This document shows positions 17,975 through 25,471 of a stretch of DNA of 64,000 bases, piece by piece (position 1 is the first letter of the stretch; each line of letters starts with the position of its first letter). A model generated the notes under the pieces. The model was not told the origin of the DNA and made no database searches. It saw only the letters and a program-made list of their open reading frames with translations. The position numbers and the translations under genes are program-made. Source of the stretch: an uncultured Alphaproteobacteria bacterium (GTDB taxonomy: Bacteria > Pseudomonadota > Alphaproteobacteria > GCA-2731375); contig CATOSZ010000003.1 in NCBI GenBank assembly GCA_951812805.1, positions 1,194,557 to 1,258,556 on the forward strand, read 5' to 3'.

Positions 17975-18460
17975 ATGAATCAGAGCCACCCACAGAGCAT
18001 CAATCCGGCCGGCGGGCGTATCGCCCTGCTGCAGGCCTGCTGGCATCGCGACATCGTCGACCAGGCGGTCGGCGCCTGCCGGGACGAGCTGGTCCGTCTC
18101 GGCGTCGCCGACAACGTCATCGAGCGCCACGAGGTGCCGGGCAGCCTGGAGATCCCGCTGCAGGCCCAGCTGCTGGCCAAGAGCGGGCGCTTCGACGCCA
18201 TCCTCGCCTTCGGCCTCGTGGTCGACGGGGGAATTTACCGGCATGATTTCGTCGCCTCCACGGTGCTCGACGCGATGATGCGGATACAGTTGGAGACGGA
18301 GGTACCGATCCTCTCCTGCGTGCTCACACCGCAGCGCTTCCACGAAAGCGAAGAGCATCACGGCTTCTTTCACCAGCATTTCCTGGTGAAAGGACGCGAG
18401 GCGGCGGAAGCCTGCCACGCCACGCTCGCCAACGTCGCCCGGGCCCGCGCCGCGGCCTGA
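17975..18460 (+). CDS. ribH: 6,7-dimethyl-8-ribityllumazine synthase, type II (RibH2-like)
   Basis: Condenses 5-amino-6-ribitylaminouracil with 3,4-dihydroxy-2-butanone 4-phosphate to the riboflavin precursor lumazine. The 161 residues align well with the Brucella/Mesorhizobium RibH2 type: VVDGGIYRHDFVASTVLDAMM, QLETEVPILSCVLTPQRFHE and EHHGFFHQHFLVKGREAAEA are hallmarks. Type II enzymes are decameric and are commonly the FMN-riboswitch-controlled copy. The ATG at 17975 is preceded by GGGAAGAGGA. No other rib genes adjoin, suggesting an auxiliary lumazine synthase. Confidence 0.95.
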   Translation: MNQSHPQSINPAGGRIALLQACWHRDIVDQAVGACRDELVRLGVADNVIERHEVPGSLEIPLQAQLLAKSGRFDAILAFGLVVDGGIYRHDFVASTVLDAMMRIQLETEVPILSCVLTPQRFHESEEHHGFFHQHFLVKGREAAEACHATLANVARARAAA

Positions 18461-18475
18461 TCGGGCACGCGCCGG

Positions 18476-18497
18476 CGCCGGAGCGAGGGTTCCGGCG
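18476..18497. terminator. Possible bidirectional terminator between ribH and the TSUP gene
   Basis: A 7-bp stem (CGCCGGA / TCCGGCG) with an 8-base loop between the convergent ends of ribH and the TSUP transporter. There is no T-run on either strand, so the assignment is tentative. Confidence 0.4.
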
Positions 18498-19250
18498 TCA
18501 GCGCAGCCCGAACGTGGCGCTGGCGATGATGTAGCCGCCCAGCAGCAGAATTGCGATGAAGAAGACGCGGCGGAACATCGCTTCCGAGAGGCGCTGGCGG
18601 ATCTTCTGGCCGAGCACCATGCCGAGGGCCGCCGGCGCCAGCGCCCAAGCCGAAATCCCGCCGAGTTCGGCCGAGAGGAAGTCGTTGCCGCCGAGCGCCA
18701 CCCCCAGCGCCACCGTCGATACGGTAAACAGCATGCCCATGGCCTGCACCAGCATGTCGCGCGGCAGGCCGATCGCCTGCAGGAACATCACCCCCGGCAC
18801 GACGAAGGAGCCGGTCATCCCCGTCAGGACGCCGTTGGCCGTGCCGATCAACGGCCCGGCCCAGACCTCGTGGCGCTCGGCCAATGTGATGCGGATGCCG
18901 CCGAGGTTGATCGCCGCATAGGCGATCAGCAAGCTGCCGAGCAGGCCCGAGAGAATGTTCAGGTCGACCCGGGTGAGCGCGGTGGCGCCAACCCAGACGG
19001 TAACCGTCGCCATCGCAAGAAACGGCCAGATCCGGCGCAGGATCGCAACGCCGTTGCCGCCGACCACCGCCTGCCAGAGGTTGGTGGCGAAGGACGGAAT
19101 CAACAGCAGCGCCATCGCCGTGGTGAGGTCGGTGGCCACCGTGATCAACCCCAGGCTCACCGTCGGCAGGCCGAGGCCGATCACCCCCTTGACCGTCCCC
19201 GCCAGCAGGAAGGTGAAGACGATGACGGCGATGATCTCCGGTTCGTACAT
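18498..19250 (-). CDS. TSUP-family (TauE/SafE) transporter
   Basis: A 250-residue membrane protein with about eight hydrophobic helices in two repeats. The family signatures are GTVKGVIGLGLPTVSLGL near residue 17 and GPLIGTANGVLTGMTGSFVVPGVMFLQ near residue 133. TSUP members move sulfite, sulfonates or related organic anions across the inner membrane. It is followed 8 bp later on the same strand by the start side of nothing else; the COG0523 GTPase upstream (ending at 19259) is close enough for cotranscription. Confidence 0.9.
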   Translation of the reverse strand: MYEPEIIAVIVFTFLLAGTVKGVIGLGLPTVSLGLITVATDLTTAMALLLIPSFATNLWQAVVGGNGVAILRRIWPFLAMATVTVWVGATALTRVDLNILSGLLGSLLIAYAAINLGGIRITLAERHEVWAGPLIGTANGVLTGMTGSFVVPGVMFLQAIGLPRDMLVQAMGMLFTVSTVALGVALGGNDFLSAELGGISAWALAPAALGMVLGQKIRQRLSEAMFRRVFFIAILLLGGYIIASATFGLR

Positions 19251-19258
19251 CGCCGCCC

Positions 19259-20353
19259 CTAGACGACCTTGACGTTGCGCGCGTCCGCCAGGGCGTCGAG
19301 CATGCCGCGGACGGTGTCCTCGTCCATGTCGCGGGTGATGAACACGACGCGGCTGCGCCGATCCGCGCTTGGCCAGGCGTCGAGCTGCACGGGCGGATGG
19401 AAGAGGTGCTGCACGCCGTGCACGACGATCGGCATTTCGCTCTCCTCGACGTTCAGGATGCCCTTCACCCGCAGCATGTCCTCGCCCCGGTAGTTGGCCA
19501 GCAACTCCAGCCAGGTGGCGACGTTGTTCCAGGGCAACGGCGTGTCGATGGTCATGCAGAAGGCGCGGATACGCTCGTCATGCCGATTGACGTCCTGGTG
19601 GTCGTGGTCGTGGTCGTGGTCGTGATCATGATCGTGCCCGTGATCATGGCCGTGCCCGTGATGATCGTCGTCGCCATAGGCCTCCTCGCGCAGCCAGCGG
19701 GCGACGTCCAGGGTCTTGCTTTCGGGATTGTAGAGCCCGGCCTCGAACAGCAGGTCGGGCGAGATGTCGCCGAAACTCACCGGCAGCTGCTCGGCGCCGG
19801 GGTTGAGGCCGCGCAGCCGCGCCCCCAGGCCGGTCATATCCGTCGCCTCGGCGAGATCCGACTTGGTCACGATGATGCGGTCGGCGACGGCGGCCTGCTT
19901 CACGCTTTCGAAGTGGTTGTCGAGGGTGCCGGCACCGTTCACCGCGTCGACGGTGGTGATGACACCGTCCAAGCGAAAGCGGCTGGACAGTACGGGGTCC
20001 GCCATCAGGCTGTGCAGGATCGGCGCCGGATCGGCGAGGCCGGTGGTCTCGATCACCAGCCGCTCGAACGGCGGCACGTCCCCCTTGGCCCGCTTGACGT
20101 AGAGGCCGCGCAACGTGTCGACCAGCTCGCCCCGGATGGTGCAGCACAGACAGCCGCTCGACATCAGCACGATGTCCTCGTCCGCGCTCTCCACCAGGTC
20201 GTTGTCGAGGCCGATTTCCCCGAACTCGTTGATCACCACGGCCGTCTTGGCCATGCCCGGGTGTTGCAGCAGGCGGTTCAGCAAGGTGGTCTTGCCGCTT
20301 CCCAAGAACCCGGTGATGACCGAGACGGGCAGCAGTTCGGCTTCCGTATCCAT
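19259..20353 (-). CDS. COG0523/CobW-family (G3E) GTP-binding metallochaperone with a His/Asp-rich loop
   Basis: A 364-residue G3E GTPase. The P-loop GFLGSGKT is at residues 15-22, the metal-binding CxCC motif (CLCC) at residues 68-71, and the G4-like TKSDLAE follows later. A long His/Asp-alternating stretch lies around residues 225-250 before the CobW C-terminal domain. His-rich COG0523 proteins are linked to zinc or cobalt insertion. The frame is open to 20713, but the ATG at 20353, with AAGGGGACA upstream, gives the canonical N-terminus. No Zur site or cobalamin genes are seen nearby, so the metal is unknown. Confidence 0.93.
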   Translation of the reverse strand: MDTEAELLPVSVITGFLGSGKTTLLNRLLQHPGMAKTAVVINEFGEIGLDNDLVESADEDIVLMSSGCLCCTIRGELVDTLRGLYVKRAKGDVPPFERLVIETTGLADPAPILHSLMADPVLSSRFRLDGVITTVDAVNGAGTLDNHFESVKQAAVADRIIVTKSDLAEATDMTGLGARLRGLNPGAEQLPVSFGDISPDLLFEAGLYNPESKTLDVARWLREEAYGDDDHHGHGHDHGHDHDHDHDHDHDHQDVNRHDERIRAFCMTIDTPLPWNNVATWLELLANYRGEDMLRVKGILNVEESEMPIVVHGVQHLFHPPVQLDAWPSADRRSRVVFITRDMDEDTVRGMLDALADARNVKVV

Positions 20354-20408
20354 GCCTGTCCCCTTCGCGTCGAAACATCCTCGCCCGGATATAGCACTCC
20401 CCCGCGCC

Positions 20409-21486
20409 TCAGTCTTCCGGGACGGCGCCGCCCTCCGCGATACGGCGGGCGACGAAGGCGTCGAGTTCCTCGCGGATGTCCGGCGCCATGGGCGGTGGCG
20501 TGAACTCGGCCAGCAACCGCTTGTAGATCTCGTGCGCCCGCTCCGTCGCCCCTTTTGCCCCATCCTCGGCCCAGGTCTCGAAGTTGCGCCAGTCCGATAG
20601 AAAAGGCGTGTAGAAGGCGGTCTCGTAACGCTCCAGCGTATGAGCGGTGCCGAAATAGTGTCCGCCCGGGCCGACCTCGCGAATGGCGTCGAGGCCGAGG
20701 GACGCCTCGTCAACCTCGATGGGGGTGAGGACCTCGGCCATCATCTGCAGCATCTCCGCATCGATGATCACCTTCTCGAAGGAGGCGGTGAGCCCGCCTT
20801 CCAACCAGCCGAGGCCGTGTTTCATCACGTTGCAGCCGCCGAGGAAGCAGGCCCAGATCGACATCTGGCTCTCGTAGACGGATTGCGCATCCGGCGCGTT
20901 GGAGGCGTTCACGTTGGAGGAGCGATAGGGCACGCCGTAGCGTCGGGCCAGCTGCCCGCCCGCCAGCACCGCCTTCACATACTCGGGCGTGCCGAAGGCG
21001 GGCGCGCCCGATTTCATGTCGACGTTGGAGGTAAAGCCGCCATAGACGACCGGGGCGCCCTTGCGCACCAGCTGGGCGAAGGCCATGCCGGCGAGCGCCT
21101 CGGCGTTTTGCTGGGCGAGCGCGCCGGCCAGCGTCACCGGCGCCATGGCGCCCGCCAGCGTGAAGGGGGTGAAGATCACCGCCTGGTTGCGGCTCGCGAG
21201 TTCGATCACGCCGCGCAGCATCGGCCGGTCGTACTGCAGCGGCGAGTTGGCGTTGACCACGGTCCAGATACTGGTCTCGCGCTCCAACTGTGCGGCGTCG
21301 ATGCCGCGGGCGATCCGCGTCAGCTCGATCGAATCGCGGATCCGCTGTCCGCCGAGCGCATAGCCGTAGAGCGGCTTGTCCGTCAGTGTCGCCGAGGCGT
21401 ATTCGGTTTTCAGATGACGGATCGGTGTCGGGACATCGGTCGGCTCCACCGGATAGCCGGCAACGAAATCGACGATGTTGAGGGCC
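20409..21486 (-). pseudogene. mttB-like methyltransferase, C-terminal part, cut off by an IS insertion
   Basis: C-terminal 358 codons of a trimethylamine methyltransferase (MttB, COG5598) family protein. These enzymes transfer a methyl group from quaternary or tertiary amines to a corrinoid protein. Recognisable segments are GYPVEPTDVPTPIRHL, PLQYDRPMLRG, and CFLGGCNVMKHGLGWLEGG. The rest of the gene lies beyond the insertion at 23037-23501. A GTG at 21536 inside the IS is in frame and has AGGAGA upstream, so a hybrid polypeptide of 375 residues could be made. No in-frame TAG is present here, so this is not a pyrrolysine-type enzyme. Confidence 0.9.
21483..21486. repeat. Probable 4-bp target duplication (GGCC), left copy
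   Basis: GGCC borders the left inverted repeat of the IS and is repeated at 23037-23040 on the other side. Removing the IS and one GGCC restores an open mttB frame of 512 codons. Confidence 0.6.
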
Positions 21487-21503
21487 TGGCAGCCTGTCGG
21501 ACT
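21487..21503 (+). repeat. Left terminal inverted repeat of the IS1182-family element
   Basis: Reads TGGCAGCCTGTCGGACT and matches the reverse complement of 23020-23036 at 16 of 17 positions. Confidence 0.8.
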
Positions 21504-21568
21504 TGAGCCGAGTTTCGAGATGAGATTCACTGTCACGGTCTGATTCTCTCCTGCGCGGTGATTTTGTG

Positions 21569-22927
21569 ATGAGCAACTTTCGACAGGTTGACCGGGAGAC
21601 CAGCTATCTTCTGCCGCCTTCGGTGGACGAATGGCTGCCTGATCGTCATCTGGCGCGCTTCGTGGTCGATGTGCTGGAGCAGCTGGATCTCTCTGCGTTC
21701 GTGAAGGCCTATCGTGGTTCGGGCTCGGCGGCGCATCACCCGAGCGTCCTGCTGGGCCTGCTGATCTACGGCTACGCGACGGGGGTGCATTCCAGCCGGA
21801 AGCTGGAGCGGGCGAGCTATGATTCGGTGGCCTTCCGCTTCATCGCGGCAAACGACCACCCCGACCACGACACGATCGCCACGTTCCGCCGTCGCTTCCT
21901 GCCGCTGATCGAGGGGCTGTTCGTGCAGGTTCTGCTGCTGGCGCGGCAGGCCGGCATGCTGCAACTGGGCACGGTGGCGCTGGACGGGACGAAGATCCAT
22001 GCCGACGCGAGCCGGCACAGCGCCCTGTCGTGGCAGCGTGCGGGCGAGATCGAAGCCCGGCTGCGGGCCGAGGTGGCGGAGTTGATGGCGTTGGCGGAAG
22101 CGGCGGACCGGTCCGAGGTTCCCGACGGCATGAGCGTGCCGGAGGAGCTGGCACGGCGCGAGGACCGGCTGGCGGCGATCGCCGCGGCGAAGGCGGAGAT
22201 CGAGGCGCGGGCGGCCGAGCGTCATGCGCGGGAGCAGGCGGAGTACGAAGAGAAGCTGGCAGCCCGCGAGGCGAAGGAAACGCGGACCGGCCGCAAGCCG
22301 GGCGGGCGGCCACCGAAGCCGCCGGAGCCGGGGCCACGGGCGAAGGACCAGGTCAACCTGACGGACCCGGACTCGCGCATCATGCCGGTGGCCGGCGGCG
22401 GCTTCGAGCAGTGCTACAACGCCCAGGCTGCGGTGGCCGCCGGCAGCCTGCTGGTGGTCAGCGCCGACGTGGTGCAGGCGGCGAACGACAAGCAGCAGAT
22501 CGAACCGACGCTCGAAGCACTCGCCGGCCTGCCGGACGGGCTTGGCGAGGTCGAGACCCTGTTGGCGGACAGCGGCTACTTCAGCCAGGCCAACGTCGAG
22601 GCCTGCGGGGAAGCGGAGATCGCGCCGCTGATCGCGCTCGGCCGGGAGCACCACCATCTTTCCTGGCGGGACCGCTTCGCCGAGGCGCCGCCAGCGCCCG
22701 AGGATCCGACGCCGCTCGAGGCGATGTGCCATCGCCTGGCCACACCCGAGGGCCGGGCGCTCTACGCGCTTCGCAAGCAGACGCCGGAGCCGGTGTTCGG
22801 CATCATCAAATCGGTGATGGGCTTGCGTCAGTTCAGCCTGCGCGGCCTCGACAAGGCGAAGGGGGAATGGACCTTGGCCACGCTCTCCTGGAACATCAAG
22901 CGGATGTTCGTCCTCAGCCACGCCTGA
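21569..22927 (+). CDS. IS1182-family transposase
   Basis: A 452-residue DDE transposase. The N-terminal domain carries VDRETSYLLPPSVDEWLPDR and HHPSVLLGLLIYGYATG. The catalytic core has VALDGTKIHADASRHSALS (first Asp), LLADSGYFS (second Asp) and a C-terminal EPVFGIIKSVMGLRQFSLRG (Glu). A Glu/Ala/Arg-rich coiled region lies in the middle (about residues 150-240). The ATG at 21569 directly follows an in-frame GTG at 21566. No frameshift is seen, so it is probably active. Confidence 0.95.
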   Translation: MSNFRQVDRETSYLLPPSVDEWLPDRHLARFVVDVLEQLDLSAFVKAYRGSGSAAHHPSVLLGLLIYGYATGVHSSRKLERASYDSVAFRFIAANDHPDHDTIATFRRRFLPLIEGLFVQVLLLARQAGMLQLGTVALDGTKIHADASRHSALSWQRAGEIEARLRAEVAELMALAEAADRSEVPDGMSVPEELARREDRLAAIAAAKAEIEARAAERHAREQAEYEEKLAAREAKETRTGRKPGGRPPKPPEPGPRAKDQVNLTDPDSRIMPVAGGGFEQCYNAQAAVAAGSLLVVSADVVQAANDKQQIEPTLEALAGLPDGLGEVETLLADSGYFSQANVEACGEAEIAPLIALGREHHHLSWRDRFAEAPPAPEDPTPLEAMCHRLATPEGRALYALRKQTPEPVFGIIKSVMGLRQFSLRGLDKAKGEWTLATLSWNIKRMFVLSHA

Positions 22928-23019
22928 ACGGGCGGGCCAACCCGCGTTCGCAACTTCATGGGGGTAAATCCATGACATCGACGCCCGCCAAGCCAATCTT
23001 ACCAATCCTTGCATGCCCG

Positions 23020-23036
23020 AGTCCGACAGGCTGCTA
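23020..23036 (-). repeat. Right terminal inverted repeat of the IS1182-family element
   Basis: Inward reading TAGCAGCCTGTCGGACT pairs with the left end with one mismatch. The outer TAG falls in frame as a stop for the truncated mttB N-terminal half. Confidence 0.8.
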
Positions 23037-23040
23037 GGCC
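23037..23040. repeat. Probable 4-bp target duplication (GGCC), right copy
   Basis: Second copy of the GGCC flanking the IS. Being a palindromic, GC-rich tetranucleotide in GC-rich DNA, it could match by chance. Confidence 0.55.
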
Positions 23041-23501
23041 AGGCGAAAGAAGTTCTCGCAGTCCTCCAGGCTGCCCTGGCGTCGGCCGCCGACGAGGTCG
23101 GAGGCGTTCGGCGGGCTGGAGACGAGCGAAATCGTCATATGCCGCCCGCCGATCTGCCGGTCGTTCGCCGGATTGCGGGCATGGAAGGTGAACTCGGCCG
23201 GCGCGCTCGCCACCGCCTCCATGACCAGGGCGGGATCGAAGCGAACCCGGGGATCGCCCGGCGTGACCTCGGCACCGGCGGCGGCGAGAATGTCGCGCGC
23301 CTCGTCCAGCAGGAAATTCACGCCCATCTCCTGCAGGATCGTGAGCGAGGCCTCGTGGATCGCCTCGATCTGGTCCGCGCTCAGAATTTCGATAGGGGGA
23401 AGCGTGTTGACCAGTTGCCGCCGCGGCAACTGGCGAAACCCTTCGGCCGAGCGCCGGGCCTTGCGCTCATCCCGGTCCCGCCCGCGTCGTCTCGATGCCA
23501 T
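23037..23501 (-). pseudogene. mttB-like methyltransferase, N-terminal part, cut off by an IS insertion
   Basis: The first 155 codons of the MttB-family gene whose remainder is at 20409-21486. A basic leader (RRRGRDRDERKARRS) is followed by the family segment EILSADQIEAIHEASLTILQEMGVNFL, and FHARNPANDRQIGG near residue 110. The frame enters the IS and stops at TAG (23034-23036) after FFRLA. The continuation on the far side, LNIVDFVAGYPVEP, is the natural next segment of the family. Neither half should be functional alone. Confidence 0.9.
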
Positions 23502-23711
23502 TGCCCGTCCTTCCCGGAAGTCGCGCTTGCCGGGTCGAGCCTATCGCCCTCGAACCGGGATGGCGACGACAACGCGGCAAGGGCCGGGAAAAAATTACGC
23601 CGGTAGTGACGGAGATCACCGCAAATGGCGTCGATCCACGTCATACTATGATCATCACGCGGTCCACAGGGACGCGGGATGCCGGCTCCGCCACCACTCG
23701 GGTGATCGGAG

Positions 23712-23815
23712 CGACGGCTCGACGACAAGGGCAAACCGTCGGAAACGACGGGACGCAAAGCCACCGGCCGAAGGCGCGCGAGTTCACAACGCGCGCAACG
23801 GCGGCGGGGCTATCG
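23712..23815 (+). ncRNA. Cyclic-di-GMP-I riboswitch (GEMM-I)
   Basis: The GEMM-I core is nearly verbatim: AAGGGCAAACC, a hairpin capped by GGAAAC, then GGGACGCAAAGCCACCGG, then a second hairpin (GCGCGCG / CGCGCGC region) docking back. The outer helix forms between CGACGGCTC (23712-23720) and GGGCTATCG (23807-23815), with two G-U pairs and one mismatch. An AAAGGAG Shine-Dalgarno sequence begins directly at 23816, so ligand binding could control access to it. The RNA is on the same strand as the leader ORF (23829) and the small membrane protein (23957). The alternative ligand cGAMP (GEMM-Ib) cannot be excluded by eye. Confidence 0.92.
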
Positions 23816-23828
23816 AAAGGAGACCGTC

Positions 23829-23858
23829 ATGACGCTTCGTCTGACTTCCCCAACCTGA
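23829..23858 (+). CDS. Possible 9-residue leader peptide behind the c-di-GMP riboswitch
   Basis: ATG at 23829 lies six bases after AAAGGAG, an ideal spacing, yet the frame encodes only MTLRLTSPT before TGA. A second ATG overlaps the end (23859, five codons). It may be a regulatory leader ORF or the relic of a frameshifted gene start. It is out of frame with the 55-residue protein downstream. Confidence 0.4.
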   Translation: MTLRLTSPT

Positions 23859-23865
23859 ATGCGAG

Positions 23866-23885
23866 CCTGGGCGTGAGCGCCCAGG
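23866..23885 (+). terminator. Hairpin between the c-di-GMP riboswitch and the small membrane protein gene
   Basis: A perfect 8-bp stem (CCTGGGCG / CGCCCAGG) with a TGAG loop. It lies just after the leader ORF and 72 bp before the small membrane protein start. It could be an attenuator or Rho-independent terminator lacking a clear T-run (TCTTCAC follows). Confidence 0.45.
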
Positions 23886-23956
23886 TCTTCACACGCTCCC
23901 GGCCGGCAATGGCCCCCGGGAGAACGCCGACGAATATGCAATTTGGGGAGATTGAA

Positions 23957-24124
23957 ATGTCGGGTTTTGCAGGATTGTTCGCGGGTATCTGGAATATTTG
24001 GACCGCCTCCTTGGGCACGATGCCCTACTGGAATCCTTATGGTGCCGTCGCGGTGCCGGTGGTCATGGTGCTGTTGCTCGGCACGCTCGGCTGGCTCGCC
24101 TTCCGCAAGCAGCGAGACGGCTGA
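23957..24124 (+). CDS. Small membrane protein (55 residues) downstream of the c-di-GMP riboswitch
   Basis: Starts at ATG 23957 with TTTGGGGAG about seven bases upstream. The N-terminal third is aromatic (GIWNIWTASLGTMPYWNPYG). One strongly hydrophobic helix spans about residues 28-48 (VAVPVVMVLLLGTLGWLAF), followed by a short basic tail RKQRDG, which points to an Nout-Cin single-pass protein. It is the first substantial gene after the riboswitch and so is the likely regulated product. I do not recognise a family. It may modulate a partner membrane enzyme or an exopolysaccharide or adhesion apparatus, but that is speculation. It is convergent with the glycosyltransferase, 2 bp apart. Confidence 0.75.
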   Translation: MSGFAGLFAGIWNIWTASLGTMPYWNPYGAVAVPVVMVLLLGTLGWLAFRKQRDG

Positions 24125-24126
24125 CC

Positions 24127-25332
24127 TCAACCGGCCATGCCTTCGATCAACTCGACGTGGCGGGGCAGCAGCTTGGTGAGGGCATAGCGCTCCACGATGC
24201 TCGCGCGCGCCCGTTCGCGAAGCGCCGCGCCCCGCGTGGAATCGTCGAGCGCGGCACCCGCCGCCTCGGCGATCGCCTCCACGTCGTGGAAATCGACGAG
24301 CAGGCCGTTGACGCCATGTTCGATCACCTCACGCACCGGCTCCGTATCGGAGCCCAGCACCAGGCAACCCGTTGCCATGCACTCCAGCATCGACCAGGAG
24401 AGCACGAAAGGCACCGTCAGATAGAGATGCAAGGCGGAGGCGCGAATGACCTCGCGGTACTGGCCATAGGGCAGCAGGCCGGTGAAATGCAGCCGCTCGA
24501 GGTCGAGGTCCGGCGTCTCGTCCAACATCTTCTGCCGGTAGGTCCGGCCATCCTCGAGCTTTCGACCATAGGCGACCCGGTCGGCCCCGACGACGACGAC
24601 GTGCAGGCCGGGCCGGCGTCGCTGCAGCAACGCGGCGGCGCGGATCATCTGGGGAAAGCCGCGGTAAGGCTCCATCCCGCGGGCGACGTAGGTCATGATC
24701 TCCTCGGCCCCGCCGAGGTCGAGGCCCGGCAGGCGCAACCGGGTGCCCGGCGCGGGGGTGAAATAGTCGGTGTCGATGTCCTCGTGCAGAACCTCGATCG
24801 AATCACGCACCAGCGCCGGGAACTGCGCCCGCTGCCACGCCGTCGGCGAAATCGCTCGCTCGACCGCAGCCAGGTCGAGCAGGATCGGCGCGTTCTTGGT
24901 GCGGATTCTGAGATGGTCGTCCTCGCTCTGCGGTGGGTCTTGCAGGAACGAGGCGTCGGAACCGCGGGCGCGGTAAAACCACTCGAACAGACCGAGGCAC
25001 CGGGCTTCGGGAAAGGCGTCGGCAAAATACTGCCCGGCGCCCCAGCCGGAGTGGAACGAAACGACGTCCGGCACGAAGCCCTCTCCCCGCAACGTCTTGG
25101 CGAGGCGGTAACTCGCCTGCCCGTTCAGGACAGCAAACTCCAGCGGGCGGACGTAGGGGTGGGTTTCCTTGCGCACCTGGCGGTGCGGTTTGAACAGCCG
25201 CTTCGTGACACCCGGCAGTTCCAGCTTCGGGTTCTGCGTGGCGAAGACGACCTCGTGGCCCCGCTCGGCCAGGGCCTGCGCCACATGCCTGTATTGCGCC
25301 GGAAAGTTGGTATGGGCGAACAGCACCCGCAT
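24127..25332 (-). CDS. Glycosyltransferase family 4-type protein (GT-B fold)
   Basis: A 401-residue cytoplasmic glycosyltransferase. The N-terminus MRVLFAHTNFPAQYRHVAQALAERGHEV is typical of GT4 acceptor domains, and PDVVSFHSGWGAGQYF follows. The C-terminal donor domain shows VARGMEPYRGFPQMIRA, LHFTGLLPYGQYREVIRASALHLYLTVPFVLSWSMLECMATGCLVLGSDTEPVREVI, the EX7E-like region, and HGVNGLLVDFHD. It could act in exopolysaccharide, LPS or glycolipid synthesis. Its position next to the c-di-GMP riboswitch gene is suggestive, but it is transcribed convergently and not under that RNA. Confidence 0.92.
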   Translation of the reverse strand: MRVLFAHTNFPAQYRHVAQALAERGHEVVFATQNPKLELPGVTKRLFKPHRQVRKETHPYVRPLEFAVLNGQASYRLAKTLRGEGFVPDVVSFHSGWGAGQYFADAFPEARCLGLFEWFYRARGSDASFLQDPPQSEDDHLRIRTKNAPILLDLAAVERAISPTAWQRAQFPALVRDSIEVLHEDIDTDYFTPAPGTRLRLPGLDLGGAEEIMTYVARGMEPYRGFPQMIRAAALLQRRRPGLHVVVVGADRVAYGRKLEDGRTYRQKMLDETPDLDLERLHFTGLLPYGQYREVIRASALHLYLTVPFVLSWSMLECMATGCLVLGSDTEPVREVIEHGVNGLLVDFHDVEAIAEAAGAALDDSTRGAALRERARASIVERYALTKLLPRHVELIEGMAG

Positions 25333-25471
25333 TCACATCGTCCCCTCGAAAGACTTTCTCATGCTTAACCGGAAAGTAACCCGGCCGGCGCCAAAGTCGA
25401 CAGATGGATGGAGGATCTGGGCGGATTCCGTCTGGCGCGGCACAAGGCCGGCGTGGCCCGAGAGGGAGGGC

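Larger units (their letters stand above)
21487..23036 (+). mobile_element. IS1182-family insertion sequence, about 1550 bp
   Basis: A complete element: an intact transposase gene flanked by 17-bp terminal inverted repeats (21487-21503 and 23020-23036, one mismatch, ends TGGCAGCCTGTCGGACT and TAGCAGCCTGTCGGACT read inwards) and a GGCC on each side. It lies inside the mttB-like gene in the opposite orientation. The first three bases of its right end supply a TAG stop to the mttB N-terminal half. Intact ORF and matching ends suggest recent insertion. Confidence 0.9.

Noticed and set aside
19600..19680. Tandem TGGTCG-type repeat as a possible microsatellite or CRISPR-like array
   Set aside because: It simply encodes the His/Asp-rich loop of the COG0523 GTPase.
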